Positions 21,379 to 32,363 of a stretch of 64,000 nt of DNA are shown in pieces. This DNA comes from Phragmites australis. Taxonomy: Eukaryota; Streptophyta; Magnoliopsida; Poales; Poaceae. The stretch lies in assembly GCF_958298935.1 (NCBI RefSeq), contig NC_084924.1:17829819-17893818 (forward strand), read 5' to 3'. The position numbers and the translations under genes are program-made. How positions within the stretch are numbered: the stretch's first letter is position 1; the number at the start of each line of letters is the position of its first letter. Under the pieces are notes generated by a model, which ran no database searches, was not told the DNA's origin, and saw only the letters and a program-made list of their open reading frames with translations.

Positions 21379-22071
21379 ATGGAGCAAGTGGACGAGGCGT
21401 CGGTGATCGAGGAGAGCACGGAGCAGCAGCTCACGGCCAGCGGTGAGCAGATAAAGAGAGAGAACGGAGTCGTGGCGTGGCTGGAGCTCACGCTCGGCGT
21501 GAAAGAAACGGCGACGGAGCCAATGCCGGCGGCGACTGACTCCTCGTCCTCAGAAAGCGAGCCGGCGAAGCCTTCTTCTCCTCCATCTGCTGCTGCTGCT
21601 GGCTCTGCGCTGCACAAGGTGTTCTCTTGCAACTTCTGCATGAGGAAGTTTTTCAGCTCGCAGGCGTTGGGCGGTCACCAGAACGCGCACAAGCGGGAGC
21701 GCAGCGCGGCCAAGCGCTCGTCGGTGACGTCCTCCTACCACCACCACCTCCACGCGCAGAGGATGGTCATGGCCGGCCTGCCGCTCGAGGCGCACGCCGC
21801 GTTCATGCGCGCCGCCCTGCGGGTCAACCCGGCGAGCTCCGTGATCCACAAGGCCAGCCAAGAACCCTTCGCGGCGCGGGACGCCATGGGCACGGCGCCC
21901 AGGTTCCACGACGGCGACAGTACCGCCACCCCGTGGGCGCCGCTCATCTACGAGGAGGCGCTAAGCTCGACGTGGCCGGGGAGCTTCAGGATGAGAACGC
22001 AGCCGGAGCCGCAGAGCTCGGAGCAGCAGCCATCGGAGCGAAGTAAGATAGACTTGAGCCTCAGGCTGTGA
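21379..22071 (+). CDS. Single C2H2 zinc-finger transcription factor of the ZFP1/ZFP4 type, two EAR-like motifs
   Basis: A 230-residue intron-free protein, GC-rich as expected for a grass gene. One plant-type C2H2 finger covers residues 84-104 (C84-x2-C87-x12-H100-x3-H104) with the QALGGH signature at 95-100, followed by NAHKRER. The C-terminus is DLSLRL (225-230), a canonical EAR repression motif, and LELTL (35-39) is a second LxLxL-type motif. A GSFR block (about residue 201) also fits the Arabidopsis ZFP1/3/4/6/7 group, nuclear repressors linked to hormone and trichome or shoot development. The start is in strong context (GGCCATGG). The exact orthologue is not assigned; the role as a repressor follows from EAR motifs and is inferred. 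Confidence 0.93.
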   Translation: MEQVDEASVIEESTEQQLTASGEQIKRENGVVAWLELTLGVKETATEPMPAATDSSSSESEPAKPSSPPSAAAAGSALHKVFSCNFCMRKFFSSQALGGHQNAHKRERSAAKRSSVTSSYHHHLHAQRMVMAGLPLEAHAAFMRAALRVNPASSVIHKASQEPFAARDAMGTAPRFHDGDSTATPWAPLIYEEALSSTWPGSFRMRTQPEPQSSEQQPSERSKIDLSLRL

Positions 22072-22932
22072 AAGATCGTAGATGCATCATGCATGTAGAG
22101 CTAGCGACCTGTACTTTAATTTTGAATTATTCTAACCAGTTTATAATTAATTATGAAGTGTTTAATTACTTGACTGTGTGCTAGCTTCTGAATAACAAAT
22201 GATCCACAAAATGATCGGAAGATCAGTCGATCAGTAAAGTCTTAAGCCTACTTTTCTTCAGAATTCAGATATCCTCCCCGAGGCCGGAACGAATCTGTTC
22301 CTTTCTTCAGATGTCAAAACCAATTTTGAGTAACTTCAGAAGTAGCAGAAGTATTAAGATGCTGAAAGAAATACTGTTTATTAGTTAGGAATCTTGGATG
22401 ATCATGTGCCAGATCCTGCCATCAGAGAGGATGACAGGAGAAAGAGTGCATTTTGAACTGCCAAATGGTGTGTATATGCAGTATCTTGCCTTGTTATCGT
22501 ACAAGATAAAGAGCTTTCGGTCAAAAGCAACAGAGCACAATATTAGTATACTACTTGAAAGGAAACAAATTTGGAGGGCTTTTTATTTTATTTCGATATC
22601 AAGAATTTGTTTGTAGGAATGAAGTTTGCTTCACAAAACAGTGCCTTTGTATTCTGGATTTGCCCGGGCAAGTCTGACATGGAAAATACAGTAATAAGCT
22701 ATTCCCATTCAGCAAGTTGCAGTTGCAGGTGCCAATGTGCCTTTCCACTCAGCACAGATAAGATTAGAGAAAGATCAGCAGAAAAGCAACCTATTCGCTA
22801 TTATTATTAGCTATTATACCAAAAGAATTTAGCACATCCGAACATGAGAAAAGGAACGTGATGCGTCGTTTTCAACATGAGAAAATGTCGATTATCTATT
22901 TCGGGAATGTTACCTTCTGTTTATGTACCAGA

Positions 22933-22980
22933 AGAGCACTTGTGCTCTTTTTAAAAAAAAAAAAATATATATATATATAT
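22933..22980. repeat. Perfect 8-bp hairpin followed by A(13)(TA)n simple repeat
   Basis: AAGAGCAC-TT-GTGCTCTT is a perfect short palindrome at 22933-22950, followed by a run of A and then (AT)n to 22980. No role assigned. Confidence 0.8.
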
Positions 22981-23217
22981 GTATCTTAAGATTTGAACTA
23001 TGAAGGCAAATCCAAAGCACGATAAAATGATGATACTAGAAGTCAACTCATGGCTGGGCCCGCATGCAACCAACGGAACTTTGTAATGTTTATGATTTCT
23101 TATTCGAAAACTTTAAATGATAACTGAAATGTTCCAAGTACATTGTACGACACAAATGGCACACAGCGGAAGCTGAAAATATTATTGTGAAATAAAAAAA
23201 TTAAATATATATACGTA

Positions 23218-23562
23218 CTCCCCCGTCGCAAATAAGTAAAGTTTTCGATAGGACTGAACTAGAACTATGGTCCTATTTATTTTAGTTTATTACTGGCTTT
23301 TGTTTCTTACAAACTAAAAACTGAAATAAATGGATTGATTTATTGTTAGCTTTTAAAAAGCTGAAAAGTTGGTTTCTGATGAAATAAATTAAAAGTTGAT
23401 AAGCTGACTCAGAGTGATTTTTTTTTTTTTTGTTGAGAATCTAAAAATTTCTCATAAAAGCTAACAATCAAAAGCCAAGAGCCATAAAAATCTTTCACCA
23501 AAATCCGCTTTTTAACATAAACTTATAAATTTCAGTTGTGCTAAACAAAACCATAAGACCAA
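23218..23562. mobile_element. MITE-like block(s), terminal inverted repeats imperfect
   Basis: TACTCCCCCGTCGCAAATAAGT resembles in part the CTCCCTCCGT end of grass Stowaway MITEs (TA target). Just inside it, GGTCCTATTTATTTTAGTTT near 23270 is a loose inverse of the segment ending AACAAAACCATAAGACC at 23562, with complementary AGCTTTT/AAAAGCT runs between. Most likely degenerate, partly overlapping MITEs; the ends are approximate. Confidence 0.4.
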
Positions 23563-23707
23563 TCTGATCATATGGTCTGAGTTCTTGCTAGCCCAATTCT
23601 ATCATGGATGTAGTCTAAGACTCAAGACGAGTCAAGACTCAAGATATGAGTAGGGTGCACATCTAAGATTGTGACCAAACTAATGAAACGTACAAGTAAC
23701 TAAGTTA

Positions 23708-23930
23708 AGGTCTATTTATTTGAGCTTCTATCTTTGATTTTTCTAAAAAGATTTGCTTTTAGCTTTGCTAAAAAAAAACTGTTTTTGAATTTTAGCTGTT
23801 AGCTTTTATGATATTTTTTACTTCTCAGCACATTACTTCTCAAAAAGGCTACTCTCATCTAACTTCTTAGCTTTTAGTTTATTTTCTCAGAAGCAGAATT
23901 CTGACAGCCCTTTTTAGCAAACCCGTTTAT
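23708..23930. mobile_element. hAT-type MITE-like remnant
   Basis: Starts AAGGTCTATTTATTTGAGCTTCT and ends around AAGCAGAATTCTGACAGCCCTTTTTAGCAAACCC, with AGCTTTTAG and CTTCTCAG words in both orientations. This is the usual look of grass hAT-derived MITEs, but the inverted repeats are weak. Confidence 0.35.
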
Positions 23931-24139
23931 TTGAGTTTCTGAATTTTTGATAGGAGCAGAAGCTAGAAACAGATTGAAACAAGGAGGCCATAAGTATCCA
24001 AGCCTGCTAAATATTATCATAACGTCAAGACACACTGTGTTGAATAATCTTGAGCGTTGTCTGCTCACTGTTCTCTGTTTTTTCTCTCTGTCTTTCTAGT
24101 TTCAGTTAGTTTTAGTTCTGTACGTGTTGACTGAGTTGT

Positions 24140-24353
24140 GGTCTAGCTTAGTTTAGTTATCCATTCAAATGAATTTGATCATATGTTCAGAATAATTTAC
24201 TCGTAATTTGATAATTTGAATAATTAATTTAGTAAGAGCGTGATTTCCTTGTGGATAAGAGGCGCACATGGAACCATCTTGCAGATGCATCAATGAGTAC
24301 CATAAAGTACTTAAATAGTCTAGATAATAATTTAATAGAGCCACATATATCTC
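24140..24353 (-). pseudogene. Cp4 copia integrase fragment, left of the nested insertion
   Basis: On the minus strand it reads GDICGSIKLLSRLFKYFMVL, IDASARWFHVRLLSTRK, then after a frame change IIQIIKLRVNYSEHMIKFI and MDN. These are the first-Asp block through the second-Asp (DN) block of a Ty1/copia integrase core. It continues directly from the piece at 51840 if the 27.5-kb insertion is ignored. RT and RNase H do not follow; the element is broken near 24140. Confidence 0.85.
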
Positions 24354-24358
24354 CTTAT
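24354..24358. repeat. Probable target-site duplication of Gy3, left copy
   Basis: CTTAT here against CTTCT at 51835-51839, 4 of 5 bases. The Cp4 reading across the insertion predicts CTTCT at this point, so one substitution is likely. Confidence 0.5.
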
Positions 24359-26777
24359 GATCTTACAAATTGTAGAATAGATAAGGGATGCCTTGAGTAG
24401 ATGAATCAAAGGAACATATTGAGGGGTTTTTAGACAGGTTTGGGCCTCCCTTAGGATAAAAACTTTATGTCATATTTATCTTATATTGATCTGAGTCTGC
24501 TAAAGGGGGTGCGTAGTTAGACTAGATAGATTGTAGAACCGATAACGGCGATTAGAAGGGGTTGTATAGGTGCTAAACAAATTTCTTACAAAATTGATGG
24601 TCTTCTCCTATTCTTTAACCTATTGTACCTCAAAAATACATGCGAAAGTAAGAGAGACAAGAACAGATTGCAAGACTTCCAAAATTAATGCTCCTCTTCA
24701 ATAGATGAGAACTCTAGTTTTCATTTAATGTCATATCAAGATTCGTAGTGCAAGAAAGCAATCAACTAGAAGAAAAACTTCTAAACACAAGAGAACTAGC
24801 CATCAGAAAAAGAGATTCTTCAAGTTGGTGGATTCAGAGGGTTGAGATGTTTCAAGACCAATTCATATGAGAAGATTAACCCTCTAGCAACAGAAAGAAT
24901 ACCTATTACACGACCCAAAATGTGCAGCTCTCAAGGAAAATGAAAATCAACAAGAAAATACCAAAACATGGAACCAAAAGCAAGAGACTAGAAGGAGATG
25001 AACTCAAGCATATGCAAAAACACTCTCTTCATTAAACTCAGAGGAACACCCTCTTTTGGCAGATTACAAAGTGTTTTACTCACAAAATTTCTCACCTAAA
25101 CATAGGCTAAGCACTCTCCTCTCCCTCTCCACACAACACAAGTGGAAGGCTCTCAAAACTCTCCAAAAACTCTCTAAGGCTCCCCTCAACCACCAGTCAT
25201 ACCCCTCTATTTATAGGCCAAGGGGGCTTGCTTAACTCTTAAGAAATCATGTCCCTAAACTGTCATTTTCTAACAATGCACTCCCACCTACCATCGTGGA
25301 TAGTTTCGTCTGAATTTTAATCCGTCCATCGAGTGGCCGTTACGCCTTCATGACTTAACTTAGCCTCGACGCTAGCTTCGTGATGATGCCATGTGCACTC
25401 CATCCTTCCACGATTTTAAGGCCAAACCGCGAAACTATCTTGCACGCTTCTCAAAGTGTGACTCACTGTCCCTTGCTCTGACCCCAAGTGAGCATCCATA
25501 TGTCGACGTATGTACTCCATCTTGCGATCTTGACCGCTGGCAAGTCTCTCCCACTCCCGATCCCTTCGGGTTGCCTTTTCACTTACACTGGCATCCCTTT
25601 CGCTTGACTTTATCAATACGTCATCTTCATCCTTCCTTCCATGCTTTGCTTGACCTCCACGGCTAGTATCACCCTTGACTTCGCCCAGCCTCCACGATCG
25701 TCCGGCACCAAGTACCCGCTTGGCCTTGATCATCCCGCTATCGGCCTTTAAGTTGCATCCATCACCTGCACAACATAGGAAAAGCAAACACATATCTCCA
25801 AACTATCTCTAGTTAGTTCCAAATCAAAATTCTCAGCTTAAGACATATCCCAAAAAGAATTGTGAACACCGGATGATCCAGCATCCACACCTCCTGAGCG
25901 TCGGACCATCTGGCGTGTTCAATTCCCAGATCGACCGTCTGGAATCCTCTCTGCAAGAAATAGTCTGGCGTATACAATTTGTCATCGTCGAACAATCAGG
26001 CATTTCATTTCCACCAGACAACCATTTTGTAATCTCTCTGCAACAAATGGTCTGGTGTATTCTCCGACGTTCGTATCTTCCATCGACGGACCATTCGGCA
26101 CATGTAAGTCCACCAGAGCTGATTCGCAAACCTCTTTGTAAGAAATGCTCCAGCATTCATAGTGCCCATCGCTGAACTATCCGGCGTGTACTTCAACTTT
26201 TTCTTCTGAGTTGAAATGCTCCGACGCGTACACCATCTGAACACCGGACCATCCGGCATGTTCATTTTCCTCAGCGCTGGATCATCTGGCGTGTACAATT
26301 TTCCTGGACTCAGAAACAAACATGCCAACTCTATTTCCTCTACAACTTTTGTTAGTCATGGTCATAATTGCAGTACATATACATGCTTATGCAATCCAAA
26401 AATCATTAAACCAAATCAACACACTTGTCAATCACTCATCACATATAAACCAAAGCACATTTCAACTTGGTTTCTCATATATCTAACCTAGTCAATCGGC
26501 TTCTAATGACTAGTAGTCTTTTATCGCTTGTTGGCTCCTGACTTGTCCCTTTTTTCCACAGGGTATCCACGCTCCATATATATAGGGGTATACGTTCTCT
26601 GGAGTCTTCCTTCCTGTTCTTAGAGATAACCTTTCCTGTTTATATGATCCTCTAGGTTCCTATGGGTAGTTTCCTTTTTATCTAGGGGATCCCCTTTTTA
26701 GAGATAGAGATATGCCCCGAGGATTATAGGGCACCCTAGGGCGTTTGGATATGGTAACTATCAACTAGTCATCATCA
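24359..26777 (-). repeat. Gy3 3' LTR, split by a solo LTR
   Basis: Segments 24359-24531 and 26478-26777 match 51343-51834 in order: GGGATGCCT, AGTAGATGAATCAAAGGAA, GGGCCTCCCTTAGGATAA, then AACCTAGTCAA and TAGAGATATGCC. The first ~18 bp of the LTR end are missing or diverged compared with the other copy. Confidence 0.85.
24532..26477 (-). mobile_element. Sirevirus-type solo LTR inside the Gy3 LTR
   Basis: The 1,946-bp insert starts TGTAGAACCGATAACGGCG and ends TTGGTTTCTCA, i.e. TG...CA ends, with flanks TAGAT and TATAT (4 of 5 matching target duplication). It contains a run of TCCGG/CCGGA half-palindromes (25865-26300) like those in the Sirevirus LTRs at 36.8 and 49.2 kb, but is otherwise a different family. 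No internal coding region remains. Confidence 0.75.
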
Positions 26778-26788
26778 TGCCCCCCACC
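26778..26788 (-). other. Gy3 polypurine tract
   Basis: The minus strand reads GGTGGGGGGCA directly before the LTR start TGATGATGACTAG. Position and composition fit plus-strand priming. Confidence 0.65.
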
Positions 26789-28697
26789 AGTACATGAAAT
26801 TAGGCTTCAATGGGTCGATCGAGTACATGGCCAGCAAAGACGAGCATTTTGTCCGACCATGTCATTGAGTAAGACTCGGGTTGCTGATTAGGATTATTTG
26901 TCTAACCGAATTTTCTAGGTTCTTATTTCATCTATTCGGGGTTCCAAATGCCTCTGAGTTCTCAAACGAGTACTTGAGAAGGTGTTCCATTCGAGTAGGT
27001 TTTCTAATTAGCCTGAAAATATCATCTCATCCTTGCAAAAGCAAGGGAGAGATAAGACTTATTGCTGGCTAGGTTGAGAAGTTGAACCGTCACAGCGGAA
27101 GTTTTGCATGGTGGTGAAGAGATTCTCTGTCTGATATAAGAGCTGCACGAGTACAGTGAAGCAATCGTTCTATCTTCTCAACTGCTATGTATGCTTTGAA
27201 AAACAAGTCTAGTAAATGTCTGCATCGGTTGACTGCCTCTTTATTTGCGCAAGATAGCCAACAAGAAGCGACACCGATGACTGTGAGGTGCTTGGGAACC
27301 CGTGATCCTTTCAGTTGATGCACCCAAAATTAATGCTTGGAAGGCGAAGGGATACCGTCTCCAAACTTGTTAGCCCATAAAGAGCCCCCCAAATGCTGAA
27401 GCTTGGCTGCATCAAACCTTAGTTTGATCATGGAACCTCCTCCTTCACTAGAATACTCTCCTTCTCTAGAATATTCTCCGTCTTCCCTCGAGTACTCTCC
27501 CCTCACACCACCATCATCTCCCACCGAACATGGTTCGATAGTGGAGGTTGTTAACATCTCCGCCAACGAGGAGGTTGAAGAGAAAGTGGCGACTAGCGGC
27601 GTCCCTTTTAAAAATGGCAAGCCCCAGGCATCCTCAGGGTCATCCCAAGTCCAAGACAGTGGACTGGGACCACCTTGAGGTGGAATTACTGGAAGAAGAG
27701 GCAGTAGTTGAGGTGGAGGAAGAGGTGGCGTCCAATAGTGTCTCCATTAAAGATGGCAAGGCATCGAGCGCTTCATCCCCTTCTTCCTCGAACAATGCCG
27801 ACGAGGCTGGTCGAAGGGAGTAGCTGGGACCGCGACACTGGTGAGTTTGGGGATGAATCAGGATGTCTCCACCGGTCTCATCCTTGTGTCAATGGTCAGG
27901 GCAGCCAATGTTCGTGGCCTTCCCCAAAACTCGGAGCTATAGCAAGTCCCTCCGGAGCCTTTGGCCTCCAGACTCTCAGCAGAAGGCCTGGCCTGGCCCC
28001 CGGAGGCTGCGGACCCCTTTAGGCCACCCTTCCGGTGCCTATGCGGCCTTCCGAAGCCTGAAGATACAGCATGTCTCTGGAGACAATATCAAGGAAGAAA
28101 GGACACCCCCCGCAACCAACCTGACGCGAGGTGATGGGCGATTAATGCCGGTGCAAGTGGTGCTTATCCTGACACTCTAGTGTGATGAAAGCCGTCCTGA
28201 CACCCCCGGTAGAGCAGCGTCGGGCCAATTTTGGCAACCGGCTCACCCCTCAGGGGTAGGCACCACAATAGTTACCACGATAGATATTTATCTTCTATAT
28301 AGGGTAAAAAGTAGTTATCCGGGATAAGGCCTAATAATTCGGTCAGGTCCTAGATATTTTTACATCGTGATAACTTGTACACTAAGCAACATACCATCCT
28401 ATAAACATGGGGTCGTGGTCATCTGGGCAAGAGGGAGGTGACAAGGAGAACGCTCAACGCAACACACAGGACACAGAGATGCACAAACACAAAGTCACGC
28501 TGTGATACCCCCCAGACCGATCCATTTTTCTACTATCAATACATTTGTGGTGTTCTTTCCTCTCACACTTCGTCTCCAAGCTTGAGTCTCCTCCTTAGAA
28601 GAAACTCTCGTTGTAATTGCTGGGGCAAGACGATCACTTGTGCCAACAATTGTTATATCTATTTCCTTGTTTCCTCATCTTCCTGCACCTATGTCAG
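26789..28697. other. Unassigned internal region between the Gy3 LTR and Gy2
   Basis: An open stretch at 27429-27678 (+) encodes repeated SLEYSP units and an acidic segment, and a second open stretch (27548-27823, other frame) has a similar acidic pattern. No known domain is seen. From about 28070 the sequence looks LTR-like (TATAAACATGG at 28400), possibly the remaining 5' end of Gy2 or of another element. No host gene is supported. Confidence 0.45.
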
Positions 28698-29760
28698 ATG
28701 GTGAACCTAAGGAACCGCGCCAATGCTAATGGCAATGCTTCTAATGGACTAGCCAATGACAATCCACCTCCACCACCACAGCTTCCCCTCGAGCAGCTTC
28801 TGGCAGTGCAAACTCAAATTCTACAAGGAGAGGCCCAGACAATGGCCCAAATACAATAGAATCCCCTTGCCGCCGCCCTTGCACCACCACAGCAACCCGG
28901 TGACAAGCTCGGAGAGTTCCAAAGGACTAAGCCACCTACCTTCTCTTATGCTGTTGAACCTATGGACGCTGATGACTAGCTCAAGGTCATCAAGAGGAAA
29001 CTTTCAATCGCTCAGTGCAACATCAGGGAGAAGGTTTTGTTCACTTCACACCAGCTAATGGGACCTGCCGCAGACTGATGGGATGCATATGTCAGTGCTT
29101 ATGAAGAACTTGACAGCATCAACTAGCAGGAGTTCAAGAATGCTTTTCGTGCTCATCATGTACCCTAAGGAGCTATGAAGATTAAGAGAAAGGAATTTCT
29201 ATCACTCAAGCAAGGAGGAATGACTGTGAGTGAGTATGTCACTAGATTCACTCAGTTATCCTGGTATGCACCAGAAGATGTGGATACCGATGAGAAGAAG
29301 CAAGAATGTTTCTTGGAAGGACTGAATGATGAACTGTAGTATTCTCTGGCTTCTCGTGGTTTCAAGAACTTCCAAGCCCTTGTATATTGTGCTCTTATCC
29401 TGGAGCACAAGAGAAACAAAATTGAGCGTAAGCGCAAGATGGACCGCCTAGGTTAGTCAAGCAGCAACACCAGGCCCTGTTATAACTCTTCTCAGTCCGG
29501 ATCTATGAATCATTATGGTCAGCAGTACAATCAACCCAGGACCTAGTCTACAAATCAGAGCTCATGCAGGAATTCAGGACAGTACTAGCACTCCAACTTT
29601 CAAGCACCCCATATTTCAAGTCAGATCCCTCAAAGGAACAATAACACTAGCAACAACACTCAAGCCTCTGCCCCAGAATCAAGCAAAGCAGAATGTTGTT
29701 AGAGGCCATGTGAACCATGTGGCAGTTGATGAAGCTCAAGATGCCTCAGATGTTGTGATC
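28698..29760 (+). pseudogene. Gy2 gag (Tekay-like gypsy)
   Basis: The frame starting MVNLRNRANANGNASNG contains TKPPTFSYAVEPMDADD, AQCNIREKVLFTSHQL, SVSEYVTRFTQLSWYAP-like and DEKKQECFLEGLNDEL, all typical of a Tekay/chromovirus gag capsid. It is broken by TAG at 28858, then by stops at positions where relatives have Trp or Gln (DD-stop-LKV, SIN-stop-QEF, NDEL-stop-YSL). These fit C-to-T or G-to-A change. The zinc-knuckle region near 29600 has frame damage. Confidence 0.8.
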
Positions 29761-29792
29761 GGTATGTTTCTTATCAACTCCAACCCGCTACA

Positions 29793-32363
29793 ATGTTATT
29801 TGATTCTAGAGCATCACATTTTTTTATATCAACTAAGTATGTGGCAAGATACAATTTACCTATATCTCTTATCAAGCATAGAATGATTGTTAGCTCCCTA
29901 GGTGAAGAAATGAAAGCAAGGCATGTATACCCTAACCTTAGTATTAAGATAAGGGGGGTAGATTTTCTGGCAAACCTTATCCTTTTGGAATCCAAAGGGA
30001 TAGATATCATACTATGAATGGATTGGTTAACCAAATTCAATGGAATTATTGACTGTGCAAGAAGAGCCACATGTCTGACTGCTAAGGAAGGAAATGAAGT
30101 GGAATACGTTGCAAAAGTATCACCAGTAGTCAAAGGAACAATCAATCAACCTGATGGAACCCCAATCGAGAGCATTCTAGTTATTTGGGAATATCCAGAT
30201 GTTTTCCCAGAAGATTTGCCAGGTATGCCACCTGATCGTGATATCGAATTTGTTATAGAACTAGTACCTGGTATGGCTCCTATATCTAAAAGGCCGTATA
30301 GAATGGCTGCTAATTAGCAAGAGGAACTTAAGGATCAATTGCAAGAGTTGTTAGACAAAGGTTATATCTGACCTAGTTCATCACCATGGAGTGCACCAGT
30401 AATTTTTGTACCTGAAAAGGATGGTACCCAAAGGATGTGTATAGATTATCGAGCCTTTAATGAGGTGACCATCAAGAACAAATACGCTCTTCCCAGGATC
30501 AATGACTTATTTGATTAGCTTAGAGGAGCATGTGTGTTCTCCAAGATCGATCTTCGCTCAGGATATCACGAGTTGAAGATTCGAGCATCAGACATCCCTA
30601 AAATCGCTTTCATTACCCGTTATGGACTATATGAGTATATGGTCATGTCTTTTGGATTGACCAACACCCTTGCCTACTTCATGTATCTGATGAACAAGGT
30701 GTTTATGGAGTACTTAGATAAGTTTGTGGTAGTCTTTATTGATGACATCCTAGTTTTCTCAAGGAATTAAAAGGAACATGCAGAACATCTGAGATTGGTT
30801 CTACAGAAGCTTAGGGATAATCAGTTGTATGCTAAGTTGAGCAAATGTGAGTTTTGGCTAGATCAAGTTTCTTTTCTCGGTCATATCATCTCCGCCGAAG
30901 GAATAGTAGTTGATCCAAGAAAGGTGGAAGACATTTTGAATTGGAAGTCTCCCCAGAATATCTCTGAGATCTGTAGTTTCCTTGGATTAGTAGGTTACTA
31001 CCGCTGATTCATAGAAGGTTTCTCCAAGATTATAAAGCCCATCACAAAATTACTTGAGAAAGGTCAAAATTTTAAATGGACCCCTGCTTGTGAGGCAAGT
31101 TTTAAAGAGTTAAAGAAAATATTTACATCTGCGCCAATACTAATCCTGCCAGATACACAGAAGCCGTTCTCCATCTATTGTGACGCATCTCGTCAAGGAT
31201 TAGGATGTGTTCTTATGCAAGAAGGCCATGTTGTAGCCTATGCATCAAGGCAATTGAGTAAGCATAAGGAATACTACCCGACACATGATTTAGAGTTAGC
31301 CGTCATGGTGCATGCACTCAAGATATGGAGACACTATTTGATTAGAAAAAGGAGTGAGATATATTCAGATCATAAGAGTTTGAAGTATATCTTTACTCAG
31401 CCAGATCTCAACCTCAGGCAGCAAAGATGGTTAGAGCTTATCAAGGAACAAACGACCCGAGTTATGCAAAGATTTTGAGAGACTCAATCTTGGATTGTTA
31501 AACAACGCAGAAGTCATGGCAATGGAAGTTGATTCGACATTGGAACAAGTAATTCATAAAGGACAACTTGAGGATGAGAAGATTATGGAAATCAGGCAGC
31601 GTGTTAAGGAGGGTAAAGCCCCAGGTTTTACCGAGGATGAGAATGAAATGGTATGGTTTGACAAATGAATCTGTGTTTCGGATATCAAATCTATCAAGGA
31701 AACTATCCTTTGAGAAGCGCATGAGTCTGCATATTCTATTCATCCCGGAAGCACCAAGATGTATCAAGACCTTAAGGACCGATATTGGTGGTATGCTATG
31801 AAGAGAGAAATTGCCTAGTATGTAGCAATATGTGATATATGTTAGAGACTCAAAGCTGAACATCAGAGACCCGCTGGATTGCTTCAACCTTTGAAGATAC
31901 CAGAGTGGAAATGAGAAGAAATTAGTATGGATTTTATCATTGGATTGCCCCGAACTCAATCTGGATATGATTCTATTTGGGTTATAGTGGATCGTTTGAC
32001 AAAGATTGCTCATTTCATCTCAGTCAAGAAATATATATTACCAGGATTGTGTGTTTGCATGAAGTACCCAAGAGGATAGTGTCTGATAGAGGAAGCCAAT
32101 TTACCTCCAAGTTTTGGCGAAAACTAAATGAGTCATTGGATACCAGGTTAAACTTTAGTTCGGCATATCATCTGCAGACCGATGGTCAGACCGAGAGGGT
32201 ACATCAAAAATTGGAAGATATGTGGAGATCTTGTGTCTTGAAAAAAAGACTAGTTGAGACAAAAATCTTCCCTATGCAGAGTTCTTCTACAACAATAGTT
32301 ATCAGGCTAGTTTAAAGATGTCACCGTTTGAAGCTTTGCATCGAAGAATATGTAGGAAACTAT
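29793..32363 (+). pseudogene. Gy2 pol: protease, RT, RNase H and part of integrase
   Basis: Order: protease with LFDSRASHFF (the DSG active site is now DSR), linker PDVFPEDLPGMPPDRDIEF, RT with [26 protein letters not shown] and catalytic FIDD (near 30735), RNase H ([35 protein letters not shown]), integrase zinc region ([17 protein letters not shown]) and core ([20 protein letters not shown], then in another frame VSDRGSQFTSKFW and TDGQTERV). About ten stops and a frame change near 32040 inactivate it. It ends abruptly at 32363, so the chromodomain end is missing. Confidence 0.9.

Larger units (their letters stand above)
22072..24139. other. 3' flank of the zinc-finger gene, then AT-rich MITE-like DNA; no gene
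   Basis: The 3' UTR probably ends within the AT-rich stretch around 22120-22200. Further on are an A/AT simple repeat, two MITE-like blocks and filler AT-rich DNA. No coding frame is supported. Confidence 0.5.

Noticed and set aside
21550..21909. 119-codon antisense frame under the zinc-finger gene
   Set aside because: Arises from the GC-rich codons of the real gene; Arg/Gly-rich with no family features.
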